This document shows positions 45,169-53,993 of a stretch of 64,000 nucleotides of DNA, one piece after another. Source of the DNA: a virus; the IMG/VR virus record IMGVR_UViG_3300010389_000013, positions 1 through 64,000 of that record. One strand, 5' to 3'. Below the pieces are notes generated by a model that had not been told where the DNA came from, ran no database searches, and was given only the letters and a program-made list of their open reading frames with translations. Position numbers and translations under genes: made by a program. How positions within the stretch are numbered: position 1 is the first letter of the stretch; each line of letters starts with the position of its first letter.

Positions 45169-47535
45169 TCAATAAGGAGAGGGAAATAATGCACCGAATC
45201 CTGGGTCTCCCATATTTGAAATGTGAGACATTGGAGGGGCTTCACTACCGCTGCCTGCTGCGGTTTGATTATTTATGAAGATGGGATCAAGTTGCTGTAC
45301 TTTGGCACTCATCTTATTGAAAAAGGCATTCTTTGATCCAGACTCAACAATAGATGCATTTTGTTGCGGTCCTCTCTGAGTTGGTCCATGAACTGATTCA
45401 TAGATCCGCAACCTCTGCATTTCAGACAATTTTGGATCATTATACATTGCATTTGGTCCCGTTACCTGATCATATGCAGCAGTTCCTTCAGGGAACAACA
45501 TATCTGAAAGGAAAGGAACTCTAGACAATTTACCCAACAATCTACCAACAGGAGCTAATGCTCTCATAACAGCAGCACCTCTACCAAGTCCAGAAATATT
45601 AGACATAACCTGAGTTCCTTGTCCGCTAGTTAACTGCTGTGCCAACCTCTGTCTAAGGGCACTAGTTCCTGCAGCTCCACCTGCATTAGAAATTGGTTTA
45701 TTACTAAGAATTTTCTCTGCAAGAACTCTACCCTTATCAAAAGTTTTTGGTTGAACAACTCTCTGTGGTTCAATCATATCAATAAACATATTTCCCGTGG
45801 CACCACCAGGAGTGATAGATCTAATAATTCCACCTCCTGGTTTTACATACCTGTTAGCACCCCTCATAGTAGGAGCAACATATGCACCTCTCCCCAATAA
45901 AGGACGAGATCCTCTTCCAAATAAAGTGGGTTTAGGAACTTGGAATGGTGCTCCACCAGAAATAGCATTAAATCCCTGAGCTCCCATACCAGTAAAACCA
46001 GCACGGACACCACCATATGACAACCCAGGACCACCTGCACCATATCTTCTTCCGCCACCTTCACCACGTCCAGTAAAGACGCCAAGAGGATCCCACCATG
46101 CTCTTTTCTTACTTGTTGTAAATCTCCTAGTTTTTTTCTGTCTTTCCTCCGTTTCTTTTTCTGCAGATTTTCCACGAATTAAAGAATTTGTAATCGTATT
46201 TGAAACTCCAAAAGCTGCAGCAAGAGGAGATGAAATCTCTTTTAATTGCTGTGCTACTCCACCAGCAAGACCGCCCATATTTGAAACTGCCTCTTGCATC
46301 ACATTCATGGTAATAATACCCGCTGCCTTAACAGGAAACTCCATTGCTTTCTGAAGATCTTCACCCATTTTGGTAAGATCAGGAATATTATTATCAACTG
46401 CCACAGACTTTTCAAAAATCTTTGGACCCATAGATGGTAGTGGAGTATCACTAACTGCAGGAGATTTTGTTCCTGTTTCATATGCTTTTGCCATCATGGG
46501 TGGTTTTCTAATCTTCCCATCAACGGCACTTGGTTCCCCCTGAGTGTAATTATTATCCAGGGGAACAATCATTTCATCACCATGAAGTTTAGCAAGATAT
46601 CCACTATCTGGACCAGATGCTATACCTCCCCTCTCAAATCCTTCAGATCCACCAGCAAAAGGAAGAGACAACTGCTCCTCTCTTTCCCTGGCAGAATCTT
46701 TGATATCTTCCAGAAGGTTTAACTGAACAATATTAGACTTTGTATCTTCTGGCTTTATGAGAGCTCTCGTATCAGATAAATCTCTTTCTATTTCTTGCTC
46801 AGATTCTCTCTCATTTATTTCAGATTTGTCTTCTTGTAATTTAGCAAGATTGTTCTGATTTCTCAATGCATCAATAATCGCATCAAGTTTAGTTTCAAGC
46901 AGATCGGAATTTTGCTCAAGTTGTTTGACGGTTCCAAAGACACCCTCTTTTGCTTGGATTACGTCATTCTCAGCATCATCAAGTCTTTCGTTAATAGATG
47001 AAAGTGTAGCATTCAGTGATTTGATTACTTCAGCAAGATACTTACCGAGTTTCGCATCTTTTACCTTTACTGGTTTTTCACTAGTCGTTGGTTTTAATGG
47101 TGCTGTAGATGATGATGGAACTGCAGGAGTTTGTGGTCTCACTTGAGCAGACAATGGAGCACCAACAGCGACATTCGGGAAAGGTTGTCCCGCTTTTGCA
47201 GCTTTCTGTACTGCCATTGGTAGTGGACTGCTCTGTCCACGATTAAAATAATCAGATGCTAAAGGTGATGCAAATGGTGTTGATTGTCCTCTTGAAATCA
47301 GATCCCTAGTGTTTGTTCTTGGTACAAAGCTATTTCCCAGTGTATTTCTGATGATATCATCACGTACAGACCTCCCCAAAAATTCACCACGTTTCAATTG
47401 AGGATCAACACCATATTTTTCTGCCAATGCTTCTGCTTTAGCACGATTAGTCTTAGCGTCACTAATGATGTCAAAAATCTTCCCGACCATAAAAGACGAG
47501 AAGTCTCCACTAAATGTAGGTGAAAAATTTGCCAT
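45169..47535 (-). CDS. Tape-measure/hub-associated protein, paralogue (788 aa)
   Basis: The N-terminus FSPTFSGDFSSFMVGKIFD resembles that of the next gene (TKTYSGDFSSFIAGKLLN), so the two are paralogous at least there. Residues 170-290 form a coiled-coil-like section (NATLSSINERLDDAENDVIQ). The C-terminal half is Gly/Pro/Arg-rich with low complexity. No enzyme domain seen. Probably a tail-interior or hub protein. Confidence 0.6.
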   Translation of the reverse strand: MANFSPTFSGDFSSFMVGKIFDIISDAKTNRAKAEALAEKYGVDPQLKRGEFLGRSVRDDIIRNTLGNSFVPRTNTRDLISRGQSTPFASPLASDYFNRGQSSPLPMAVQKAAKAGQPFPNVAVGAPLSAQVRPQTPAVPSSSTAPLKPTTSEKPVKVKDAKLGKYLAEVIKSLNATLSSINERLDDAENDVIQAKEGVFGTVKQLEQNSDLLETKLDAIIDALRNQNNLAKLQEDKSEINERESEQEIERDLSDTRALIKPEDTKSNIVQLNLLEDIKDSAREREEQLSLPFAGGSEGFERGGIASGPDSGYLAKLHGDEMIVPLDNNYTQGEPSAVDGKIRKPPMMAKAYETGTKSPAVSDTPLPSMGPKIFEKSVAVDNNIPDLTKMGEDLQKAMEFPVKAAGIITMNVMQEAVSNMGGLAGGVAQQLKEISSPLAAAFGVSNTITNSLIRGKSAEKETEERQKKTRRFTTSKKRAWWDPLGVFTGRGEGGGRRYGAGGPGLSYGGVRAGFTGMGAQGFNAISGGAPFQVPKPTLFGRGSRPLLGRGAYVAPTMRGANRYVKPGGGIIRSITPGGATGNMFIDMIEPQRVVQPKTFDKGRVLAEKILSNKPISNAGGAAGTSALRQRLAQQLTSGQGTQVMSNISGLGRGAAVMRALAPVGRLLGKLSRVPFLSDMLFPEGTAAYDQVTGPNAMYNDPKLSEMQRLRIYESVHGPTQRGPQQNASIVESGSKNAFFNKMSAKVQQLDPIFINNQTAAGSGSEAPPMSHISNMGDPGFGALFPSPY

Positions 47536-47538
47536 CTA

Positions 47539-50500
47539 CTATGCCCCTAGCACTGCCATGCGATATTGATCAACATAATTAATAGAAGATCCACCCCTAC
47601 TACTTATAACAGGAGAATCTGAATTTGATGCGACAACATTGTTTATAATGTAAATTTGCTGGACCATTGAATCCTCTTCCATGTCCTCCAGTAAACTACT
47701 ATTAGATTGAAGTTGATTGACTCTATTATTTTTAGTGGGAATTAGTCCTTCATTAAAAGTTTCATTTGATCTGTTTAGTCCATCATCAACTCCCTTTTTA
47801 ATTGCACCCCCAAGGGCATCAAAAAAGTTTTTAATCGTCAAATCTGGTAGTAACGGAATACCTGCACCAACTCTTCCTTCTCCAACGATTCCACGACCAA
47901 CTTTCTTTGGTCCAACAATTTGCTGAGGACCACTCAATAATAATCTCTGTTCCGTTTCAATTCTAGTAGGAGCAGGACCACCACGCAACAATTCATCCGC
48001 TGCCTGTCTCATGTTCCCCTGTTCTAATGCCGCAGATAATTGGCGATATCCACCATATGCATTACCCATGCCAGCATTATATTCAAACATAATCAAAGCA
48101 GCTTTCTGTTGATCTGACATACTCTTCCAATGTTTGATATTTTTAGACAATCCCAGTTCAATTCTATCAATATCTTTTCGCAAAATTTGTTTTGCCTGAC
48201 GAACAGTAATAGGTTTGGTTCTCATGGTAACTCCACGCATACCAGCAGAACCATAACCAATTGTTGGTTGACCCACACTATCAAGATAAGGGTAAATCAA
48301 TGTATCATCGGTTATATCTCCCCATCTCTGATTGCTAACGACACTTCTTCCTCCAGGTTTGATGTAATCATTTACGCCTGGTGTTAATGAAGACAATGCC
48401 TCATCCTTAGATAATTCATGTAAAGCGATGCTCCTATGTCCACCACCGCCACCACCGCCAGATGAAGTGGGTGCTGTTCCACTTGCTAATCCATCAGCAA
48501 ACCATCGCAAAACGCCATTATCTGCATTAAATCCAATTCCATTAACGTGCAAAGAAATGTGGGGGTAAATTCCATTATCTGCAGATACAGATCTACCAGA
48601 GGCACCCTGATAACCAATTAAAGTTCCTTTTGGAATTACTTGTCCCTCACTGCTACCTCTATATGGTAAATCTCTGAAGTGTCCCATAAGAACTTCATAT
48701 TCTTTTCCATCTTTTTCAAAATAATAAGAACCATAATATCCAAAACCAGATCCACTAGGACCCAATGCATCAGCAGTTCCTTGCAATCCAACAGATGGGT
48801 TTCCGTCAGTTCCCTTTGACCTGTAAATTAAATCAACTGGTGCATAAATTGGCGTTCCAATTCCACCAGGAAGATTCATGTTTAAACCCGTTTGCTCGCC
48901 ATCTCTATCTCCAGCAGGACCAATCCAAGTTCCAGATGCATAACTACCATTTCTTCCAGGATCACTTGCGGTAGTGGCAGGTCTTGAATTTCTAGCTATA
49001 ATTCTCTTTGCTTCTTCTTCGGTGATTTCAGAATCCAATCCACCAAGATCATTTGTTTTATAATATGTTACGGTGTTACCGCTAGTCATTTTAACAGCAG
49101 AATTTGGTGCATTATATTCCAGATCATACTCAGGAACTACCGTGTTTAGAGGTGCTGGAGGACCGCTTGTAGGACTCTCATCATCATCTTCAGATTTCTT
49201 CTCCTCGTCTTCCGATTTGGGAAATATTTCTCTCTTAAAATCATTTTCCAATGAAGAAAGAATTGATAATTGACCCGTTTTGCCAATTTTGCTTGATATT
49301 GGCATTCTTACAATATCAAATGACAATCCAGATTTTTTCAATTCCGACTTCACTGCTTGACCCTGACCAGCACTATCAGCAAGAGATACAGCAGCAGATA
49401 CTAAAGTAGAACCTACCGAATCAATTGATTGTTGATATGATTTCATCATATCTTCTCTATCTTTAGATCCTAAGATTGCTTCAGTTCCATGGAGAATTGC
49501 GGTTCCTGGTTTGGTAAGTTCAGTTCCCTGCTCATATTTTTGTTGTGGTAATGTATTAAGAGGATCAAATCCAAGATCTCTAGCAATATCAAACGCAGTA
49601 AATCCCCACCCTAAAATAGGAATAGCAGATCCCAAACTCATAAGACCACCAACAGTATCCTTTTGAGAAAATCTATACGCTGCCTCAGCAACTGCAATTC
49701 CTGTTCCAATGCCAGGAATAAATTTTCCTGCTTTTCCTAAACCTTTTGTTGCTGCAGTCTTTCCAGATTTTGATAGTGCTGACGCACCAGCTCTAGAAGA
49801 AAGTTCTTCAGTGACCTCCCTTCCCATCGTAGAAGTTACTTTTTTTGCCTTACCAGATGCCCTAAGATTTTCAGCAGATGATCTCAATCTTGCAACTTCT
49901 TTAGGATCCATCCCATCCGCAATCAAATCATCAAAAACTTCATCTGGAATTCCATTTTTCTTCAAAAATCTGGGAAGATCATCAACTCCCAAGATTTCAT
50001 CTTCAAATTTACCACCTTGTCTAGTAAGTTCATTAAACAAAGACTGAGCATCACTTGCTTTTCTTGTAGCTGTAACACCCTCATCAATTGAACTCATTGG
50101 TGGTCTTCCAATAAGATCATCCAAAATTTTAGCACCAGGACTTCTTCTAGCAGTTTGACCAAGAGCTTCTGCTAAAGTGTCCTTTCTCTTAGTGCTGTAT
50201 CTTAATTCTTTATATCTCTTGAAAGCTCTAGCATCTAGACTCGCTCCAAATCCCCTCTGTGCAAGACCAGAAACAGCACGAAGAACACTACCAACCGTTC
50301 CTTTTTTTCCCCTAAGAGAATCAAGAAATTTTCTGAGAGCAGCACCACCCCTACCACGCAACATATCTGCTGCCACACCGAGAATGTCTCCAAGGACATC
50401 AGATTTTTTACTCTTACTATCAGTAATTGATTGTAATTTTCTGGTAGTAGATAGGTCTTTTTCCGCTTCTAGTTCATTTTCTCGCCTTTTTACTTCTGAT

Positions 50501-51093
50501 TCATCGGCAATTTTTTTCTGATAATCTTGCTGTGCCGAAAAAATTTCTAAGATCTGATCAAATCTTGCACCAAGCATCTCATTTTGATCAAAAATGAGTT
50601 TTTGAGTATCAATTAGAGTATTCTTTACTGAAGCAACATCGCTTGATAATTCTCTAACTCTAGAATCAGCAAGAGAGATCTTTTCATCAAGACCCCTCCC
50701 TAATAATTTTGATACTCCCCTTCTCGTATCAGTGTCTTTTACAGGAATAGAGTCGTCCTCCTTTAAGAGTTCTCTTTCTGCACCATCAAGATCAGATTTT
50801 GGAGTTTTTTTTAAATCATCAAATTGAGCCCTATATCTTGCTTCTTTATTTGATTTTCTATTTGTTTCTGCAGCCGATTTTCTTGGATCTAAGTTTCCAA
50901 GAGTTCTATTGTAAAGATCACCGCCAAACTCGCTTTGAAGTGCTTTCGCGAATAAAGATCCTGGTCTTGCTTTTTCTAAATTTTCAGTCTCTCTTCTATC
51001 ACTCTCACCTTTTGCCATTCCAGCAGCATTCAACAGTTTTCCAGCAATGAAACTGGAAAAATCGCCACTGTATGTTTTAGTGATATTTGACAC
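47539..51093 (-). CDS. Tape-measure/hub protein with M23-like and lysozyme-like domains (1184 aa)
   Basis: GTG start at 51093 overlaps the stop of the gp51-like frame (TAGTG). The N-terminal half is helical with coiled coils. Around residues 760-850 is a degenerate M23 peptidase-like region (MGHFRDLPYRG, GYQGASGRSV, then YPHISLHVNG) in which the usual HxH is changed. Around residues 930-1050 is a GH24 lysozyme-like domain (YLDSVGQPTIGYG, QQKAALIMFEYNAGMGNAYG); the catalytic Glu position appears to be Asp. It probably sits in the tail tube or hub and locally opens the cell wall. Confidence 0.7.
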   Translation of the reverse strand: MSNITKTYSGDFSSFIAGKLLNAAGMAKGESDRRETENLEKARPGSLFAKALQSEFGGDLYNRTLGNLDPRKSAAETNRKSNKEARYRAQFDDLKKTPKSDLDGAERELLKEDDSIPVKDTDTRRGVSKLLGRGLDEKISLADSRVRELSSDVASVKNTLIDTQKLIFDQNEMLGARFDQILEIFSAQQDYQKKIADESEVKRRENELEAEKDLSTTRKLQSITDSKSKKSDVLGDILGVAADMLRGRGGAALRKFLDSLRGKKGTVGSVLRAVSGLAQRGFGASLDARAFKRYKELRYSTKRKDTLAEALGQTARRSPGAKILDDLIGRPPMSSIDEGVTATRKASDAQSLFNELTRQGGKFEDEILGVDDLPRFLKKNGIPDEVFDDLIADGMDPKEVARLRSSAENLRASGKAKKVTSTMGREVTEELSSRAGASALSKSGKTAATKGLGKAGKFIPGIGTGIAVAEAAYRFSQKDTVGGLMSLGSAIPILGWGFTAFDIARDLGFDPLNTLPQQKYEQGTELTKPGTAILHGTEAILGSKDREDMMKSYQQSIDSVGSTLVSAAVSLADSAGQGQAVKSELKKSGLSFDIVRMPISSKIGKTGQLSILSSLENDFKREIFPKSEDEEKKSEDDDESPTSGPPAPLNTVVPEYDLEYNAPNSAVKMTSGNTVTYYKTNDLGGLDSEITEEEAKRIIARNSRPATTASDPGRNGSYASGTWIGPAGDRDGEQTGLNMNLPGGIGTPIYAPVDLIYRSKGTDGNPSVGLQGTADALGPSGSGFGYYGSYYFEKDGKEYEVLMGHFRDLPYRGSSEGQVIPKGTLIGYQGASGRSVSADNGIYPHISLHVNGIGFNADNGVLRWFADGLASGTAPTSSGGGGGGGHRSIALHELSKDEALSSLTPGVNDYIKPGGRSVVSNQRWGDITDDTLIYPYLDSVGQPTIGYGSAGMRGVTMRTKPITVRQAKQILRKDIDRIELGLSKNIKHWKSMSDQQKAALIMFEYNAGMGNAYGGYRQLSAALEQGNMRQAADELLRGGPAPTRIETEQRLLLSGPQQIVGPKKVGRGIVGEGRVGAGIPLLPDLTIKNFFDALGGAIKKGVDDGLNRSNETFNEGLIPTKNNRVNQLQSNSSLLEDMEEDSMVQQIYIINNVVASNSDSPVISSRGGSSINYVDQYRMAVLGA

Positions 51094-51281
51094 TATCTAT
51101 TCTTTGCTGCTTCTTGTTTTTGTTTGACCTCTTCAAGGTATTGCATGAGGAAGGTCGTGTAAACTTCCCTCTCCCACGGAATCCAATTTTCAATCTCAGT
51201 CAAAGAATATTTATGGTACTGCATCAAAGCAAAGTTCATTTTATAGTACCCTTCCAGGTTATTCTGAAAGAGTGCTATGCG
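51093..51281 (-). CDS. 51: gp51-like baseplate hub assembly protein, probably made by frameshift from gp26
   Basis: The frame encodes 62 residues, RIALFQNNLEGYYKMNFALM then QYHKYSLTEIENWIPWEREV, typical of cyanophage gp51. There is no ATG, GTG or TTG before the conserved NNLEGYYK block; the first ATG is inside it at MNFALM (with GGAAGG upstream). The frame is -1 relative to gp26 and joins it at a T TTT TTC heptamer. So the full product is most simply a gp26-gp51 fusion, with a short internal start as alternative. Confidence 0.7.
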   Translation of the reverse strand, partial: RIALFQNNLEGYYKMNFALMQYHKYSLTEIENWIPWEREVYTTFLMQYLEEVKQKQEAAKNR

Positions 51282-51988
51282 AAAAAACTCTGAAGACCCT
51301 CAATAGTGTAATCAGACGAAACTCCAGTATTTGGATTTACGACAGAAAACTTATGACTGAGTTTTGGTGAAGTTGCGTAGAATTGTTGAATCTTCTCAAA
51401 TTGTTTTGTAGTCAGACTATCAACGAATTCACGAAATTCTTTCTTCGTTGTGGTAGAAGAATCGTAAACATCTTCACCTTGGAAAATCTGATCAATGCTA
51501 TCAGCAATAAAAGTATAAACTTGCTCAGTTTCCATATCTTTCTGCAAAAACTCGCGATCTACGAATTGCTGCATACTAGGGTAATTCATGATAATGCCAA
51601 ACTCATCATCAAACATGATTTTTTTATCATGTCCTTCTGGTTTGAAAACCTCAACTTCGTTAATATTGATATTTGCCTCAACTTGCGTTTCGTTGTCGTC
51701 AAGACAAGTAACAGTCAATGTGATCATTTCACCAATAGACGCTGCTCTGATCTTAAGAAACAAATACTCAAGATCAAAGCTAGGGAGAGATTCTACTTTA
51801 ATTCTTGAAATAACGCAATTTTTGATTAGATCCTTAACCGCACTAGTAATCTGCTTTTCGTCTTGTGACTCCAATGCGAGTAAAAGAACTTTTTCCTCTT
51901 TTACCAAAAATGGACGATATCTAACAGTTTTTCCATTGGAAGGTAATTCCAACTCATAAGTTGGATACCCAGGGGTTGGCAAAGCCAT
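51275..51988 (-). CDS. 26: Baseplate protein gp26 (T4_baseplate family)
   Basis: 237 aa. PTPGYPTYELELPSNGKTVR then YRPFLVKEEKVLLLALESQD is the hallmark of gp26-like proteins. Its position after a tail-tube-like gene and before gp51 and the tape-measure-like gene matches that of tail-assembly chaperones in other phages. GAGGT precedes the ATG, with a GATAAATA late box upstream. The last codons (AGT TTT TTC GCA TAG) contain the frameshift heptamer. Confidence 0.8.
   Translation of the reverse strand: MALPTPGYPTYELELPSNGKTVRYRPFLVKEEKVLLLALESQDEKQITSAVKDLIKNCVISRIKVESLPSFDLEYLFLKIRAASIGEMITLTVTCLDDNETQVEANININEVEVFKPEGHDKKIMFDDEFGIIMNYPSMQQFVDREFLQKDMETEQVYTFIADSIDQIFQGEDVYDSSTTTKKEFREFVDSLTTKQFEKIQQFYATSPKLSHKFSVVNPNTGVSSDYTIEGLQSFFA
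51281..51287 (-). promoter_or_regulatory. Predicted -1 ribosomal frameshift site T TTT TTC
   Basis: In the gp26 frame the minus strand reads T TTT TTC GCA TAG, a canonical X XXY YYZ slippery heptamer one sense codon before the stop. Slipping back one base continues CGC ATA GCA into the gp51-like frame. Confidence 0.6.
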
Positions 51989-52012
51989 AATATGTACCTC
52001 AGGTCGTATATT

Positions 52013-52020
52013 TATTTATC
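52013..52020 (-). promoter_or_regulatory. Late-promoter-like box GATAAATA
   Basis: Minus-strand GATAAATA, one base from TATAAATA, about 25 bases before the gp26 start. It abuts the direct repeat that begins at 52021. Confidence 0.5.
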
Positions 52021-52074
52021 GCGACTTTTTGACCAAAAAATTGGCGGAAAAAATTTTCCCAGTTTCATGGAATC
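52021..52074 (+). repeat. 54-bp direct repeat, copy 1
   Basis: Aligns without gaps to 55806-55859 at 45 of 54 positions. Contains the near-palindrome GGAAAAAATTTTCC. It lies in the intergenic region between the tube-like gene and gp26. Confidence 0.8.
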
Positions 52075-52091
52075 AAAAAATTGATTTTGCC

Positions 52092-52829
52092 TCAGGGATT
52101 TTCGGGTGTTACTGGTGCAAATGGATCATCCCTACCAATCGGAATTCCGTTCACTGTTTTTGGTTGTGTTGTGATATTTTCTGTCTGATTTGCATACGAG
52201 ACTGTATGCCTTGTATAGTAGAAATTAGCGGTGCATCTGGTAACCTGAGATGATCCATAGGAGAGAGGAACCGCATCAATAGAATATGGATAACAATTCT
52301 CCAGAATGTATGCCATTGGTGCTCTACCATTAGAAGCAGTACCATTTGGTTCTGTTTTAACGATTCTAAGTTTACAAGTATAATCATCCATATACCTAAG
52401 ACGATTCACTCTCTGGGTGTTTTGTTCTTTTGCTCCAAGAGCTCCCTCTAAATTACCATTGCTGTATCCAGTGATTGGTTCGCTAAAGATATAGTCATAC
52501 CAAGCAGAAAGGAATTTTAATGCAGTAAGATCTGCATCTAGCAGAAACCCCAGACTCAAATCAGTAAAAATTCTAGTATGTGGATATGAGATCGGTCCTT
52601 CTCCCAAATATCTCCCCGTGATTTGTGCAGTGCCAGATTGAACGTTTGGTAGTTGTGCTTCATCACAAAGCATTGTCACAACATCTTTACTATCACCCGA
52701 ATAAAATTTACTAACAAAATCTAAATTTTTGCCACCAAAATCAAAGATAACATCAAATCCAGTAGTCATGGACATTCCGCCCTTGACTCCCATTTTTTTC
52801 ATGAACTCGTTGATCTTTGTTACTGCCAC
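52092..52829 (-). CDS. Tail-tube-like protein (gp54/baseplate tube initiator candidate)
   Basis: 245 aa. Blocks such as VVTMLCDEAQLPNVQSGTAQ, RIFTDLSLGFLLDADLTALK and CTANFYYTRHTV fit the tail-tube fold shared by gp19, gp48 and gp54. The start appears to be GTG at 52829 (an ATG at 52802 is the alternative), with a CATAAATA box upstream. It is divergent from gp4 and immediately precedes gp26. Confidence 0.55.
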   Translation of the reverse strand: MAVTKINEFMKKMGVKGGMSMTTGFDVIFDFGGKNLDFVSKFYSGDSKDVVTMLCDEAQLPNVQSGTAQITGRYLGEGPISYPHTRIFTDLSLGFLLDADLTALKFLSAWYDYIFSEPITGYSNGNLEGALGAKEQNTQRVNRLRYMDDYTCKLRIVKTEPNGTASNGRAPMAYILENCYPYSIDAVPLSYGSSQVTRCTANFYYTRHTVSYANQTENITTQPKTVNGIPIGRDDPFAPVTPENP

Positions 52830-52861
52830 CGCTAAATAAAATCGTGGGACTTTATATATTT

Positions 52862-53296
52862 ATGGCGTACTCTGGACTGTATAAACCAATCAATCCAAAG
52901 AAGTACCGTGGCAACCCATCTCGCATCATCTATAGATCACTATGGGAACGTAAGTTCATGGTGTTCTGTGATAATAATCCCTCAATTTTAGAGTGGGGTA
53001 GCGAAGAAGTTATTATACCATATCGCTGCCCAACCGATGGTAGATTACATCGTTACTACCCAGACTTCTACATCAAAGTTCGCGAAAAGTCTGGACAGAT
53101 TACGAAATATATCATTGAAGTAAAACCCAAGAAACAAACAACACCACCGAATGACAAAAACAAAAGGACTGCTGCCTATAAGCGGGCTGCCCTGACGTTC
53201 ATGAAGAACCGTGCCAAATGGGACGCTGCTCAGGACTTCTGTGAGGATAGGCAGATGAATTTTTTAATCCTAACAGAAGACCACCTAGGAGTATAG
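52862..53296 (+). CDS. 4: Head completion protein gp4
   Basis: 144 aa. Starts MAYSGLYKPINPKKYRGNPS, with RSLWERKFMVFCDNNPSILE, WGSEEVIIPYRCPTDGRLHR and YIIEVKPKKQT, all blocks of T4 gp4. The E-x-K after a buried strand recalls a nuclease-like (TnsA/PD-(D/E)XK) fold; in T4 gp4 acts in head completion before tail joining. First gene of the only plus-strand cassette. No strong Shine-Dalgarno is seen. Confidence 0.85.
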   Translation: MAYSGLYKPINPKKYRGNPSRIIYRSLWERKFMVFCDNNPSILEWGSEEVIIPYRCPTDGRLHRYYPDFYIKVREKSGQITKYIIEVKPKKQTTPPNDKNKRTAAYKRAALTFMKNRAKWDAAQDFCEDRQMNFLILTEDHLGV

Positions 53297-53300
53297 ACCA

Positions 53301-53993
53301 ATGGCACAAGGATTTGCAACCATCCAGCGTAACTCTACAAAAGAGAACACTGGATACACAACTCTGTTTGAAAAGATAACAGAAATGACAGGAGGATCAA
53401 AGCAATCTTTCTCGTGGTACAAAAACGCTGTTAAGAAAGCAGCATCGGATTACAAAAAAGATCCGAAGAAACTAATCAGAGAAGAACGAGTTGACAGTAG
53501 AGGAAACGAAGAAGAACCAGATGAAAACTTACTAAGGCGTTATGCTGTTTCTGGTCACCTTTATATGTTTGAATATGAAGCAAAGATGAGACATCTTCCA
53601 TACTATGATACATTTCCACTCGTTTATGTAATAAAAGCGACTCCAACAGAATTCTGGGGTGCGAACCTACACTATATGTCACCAAAGAAAAGAGTTATAG
53701 TGGTGCAAAGATTATTAGAGGGAAGGATTGACATTCCTCGCCTATGCTTCCATAAATACTTAATTGAAAAAGTTGATGGGTTCATGTTGGACCTAGCATC
53801 TGCTGAATGGGACACTGCTATTCTATTGCCAATAGAAAACTTTGTTAGAACTGTGAAGGGTTCCAATAAAACTTTACCATACACGAAAGAACTTGTATGG
53901 GAAGATGTGGATGAGAGTTACTATGACCGAATCAAAACAAGAAGGGTCATTCGTGGTTATGGAAAACCAAGAGACACAAAGATGGTAAAATAA
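53301..53993 (+). CDS. Conserved T4-like structural-region protein, unassigned (230 aa)
   Basis: Contains FSWYKNAVKKAASDYKKDPK, GHLYMFEYEAKMRHLPYYDT then FPLVYVIKATPTEFWGANLH, a pattern I recall in T4-like genomes beside gp4 and gp53 without being able to name it. It could be a head or baseplate protein. The upstream gene ends four bases earlier and the next starts immediately after. Confidence 0.6.
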   Translation: MAQGFATIQRNSTKENTGYTTLFEKITEMTGGSKQSFSWYKNAVKKAASDYKKDPKKLIREERVDSRGNEEEPDENLLRRYAVSGHLYMFEYEAKMRHLPYYDTFPLVYVIKATPTEFWGANLHYMSPKKRVIVVQRLLEGRIDIPRLCFHKYLIEKVDGFMLDLASAEWDTAILLPIENFVRTVKGSNKTLPYTKELVWEDVDESYYDRIKTRRVIRGYGKPRDTKMVK

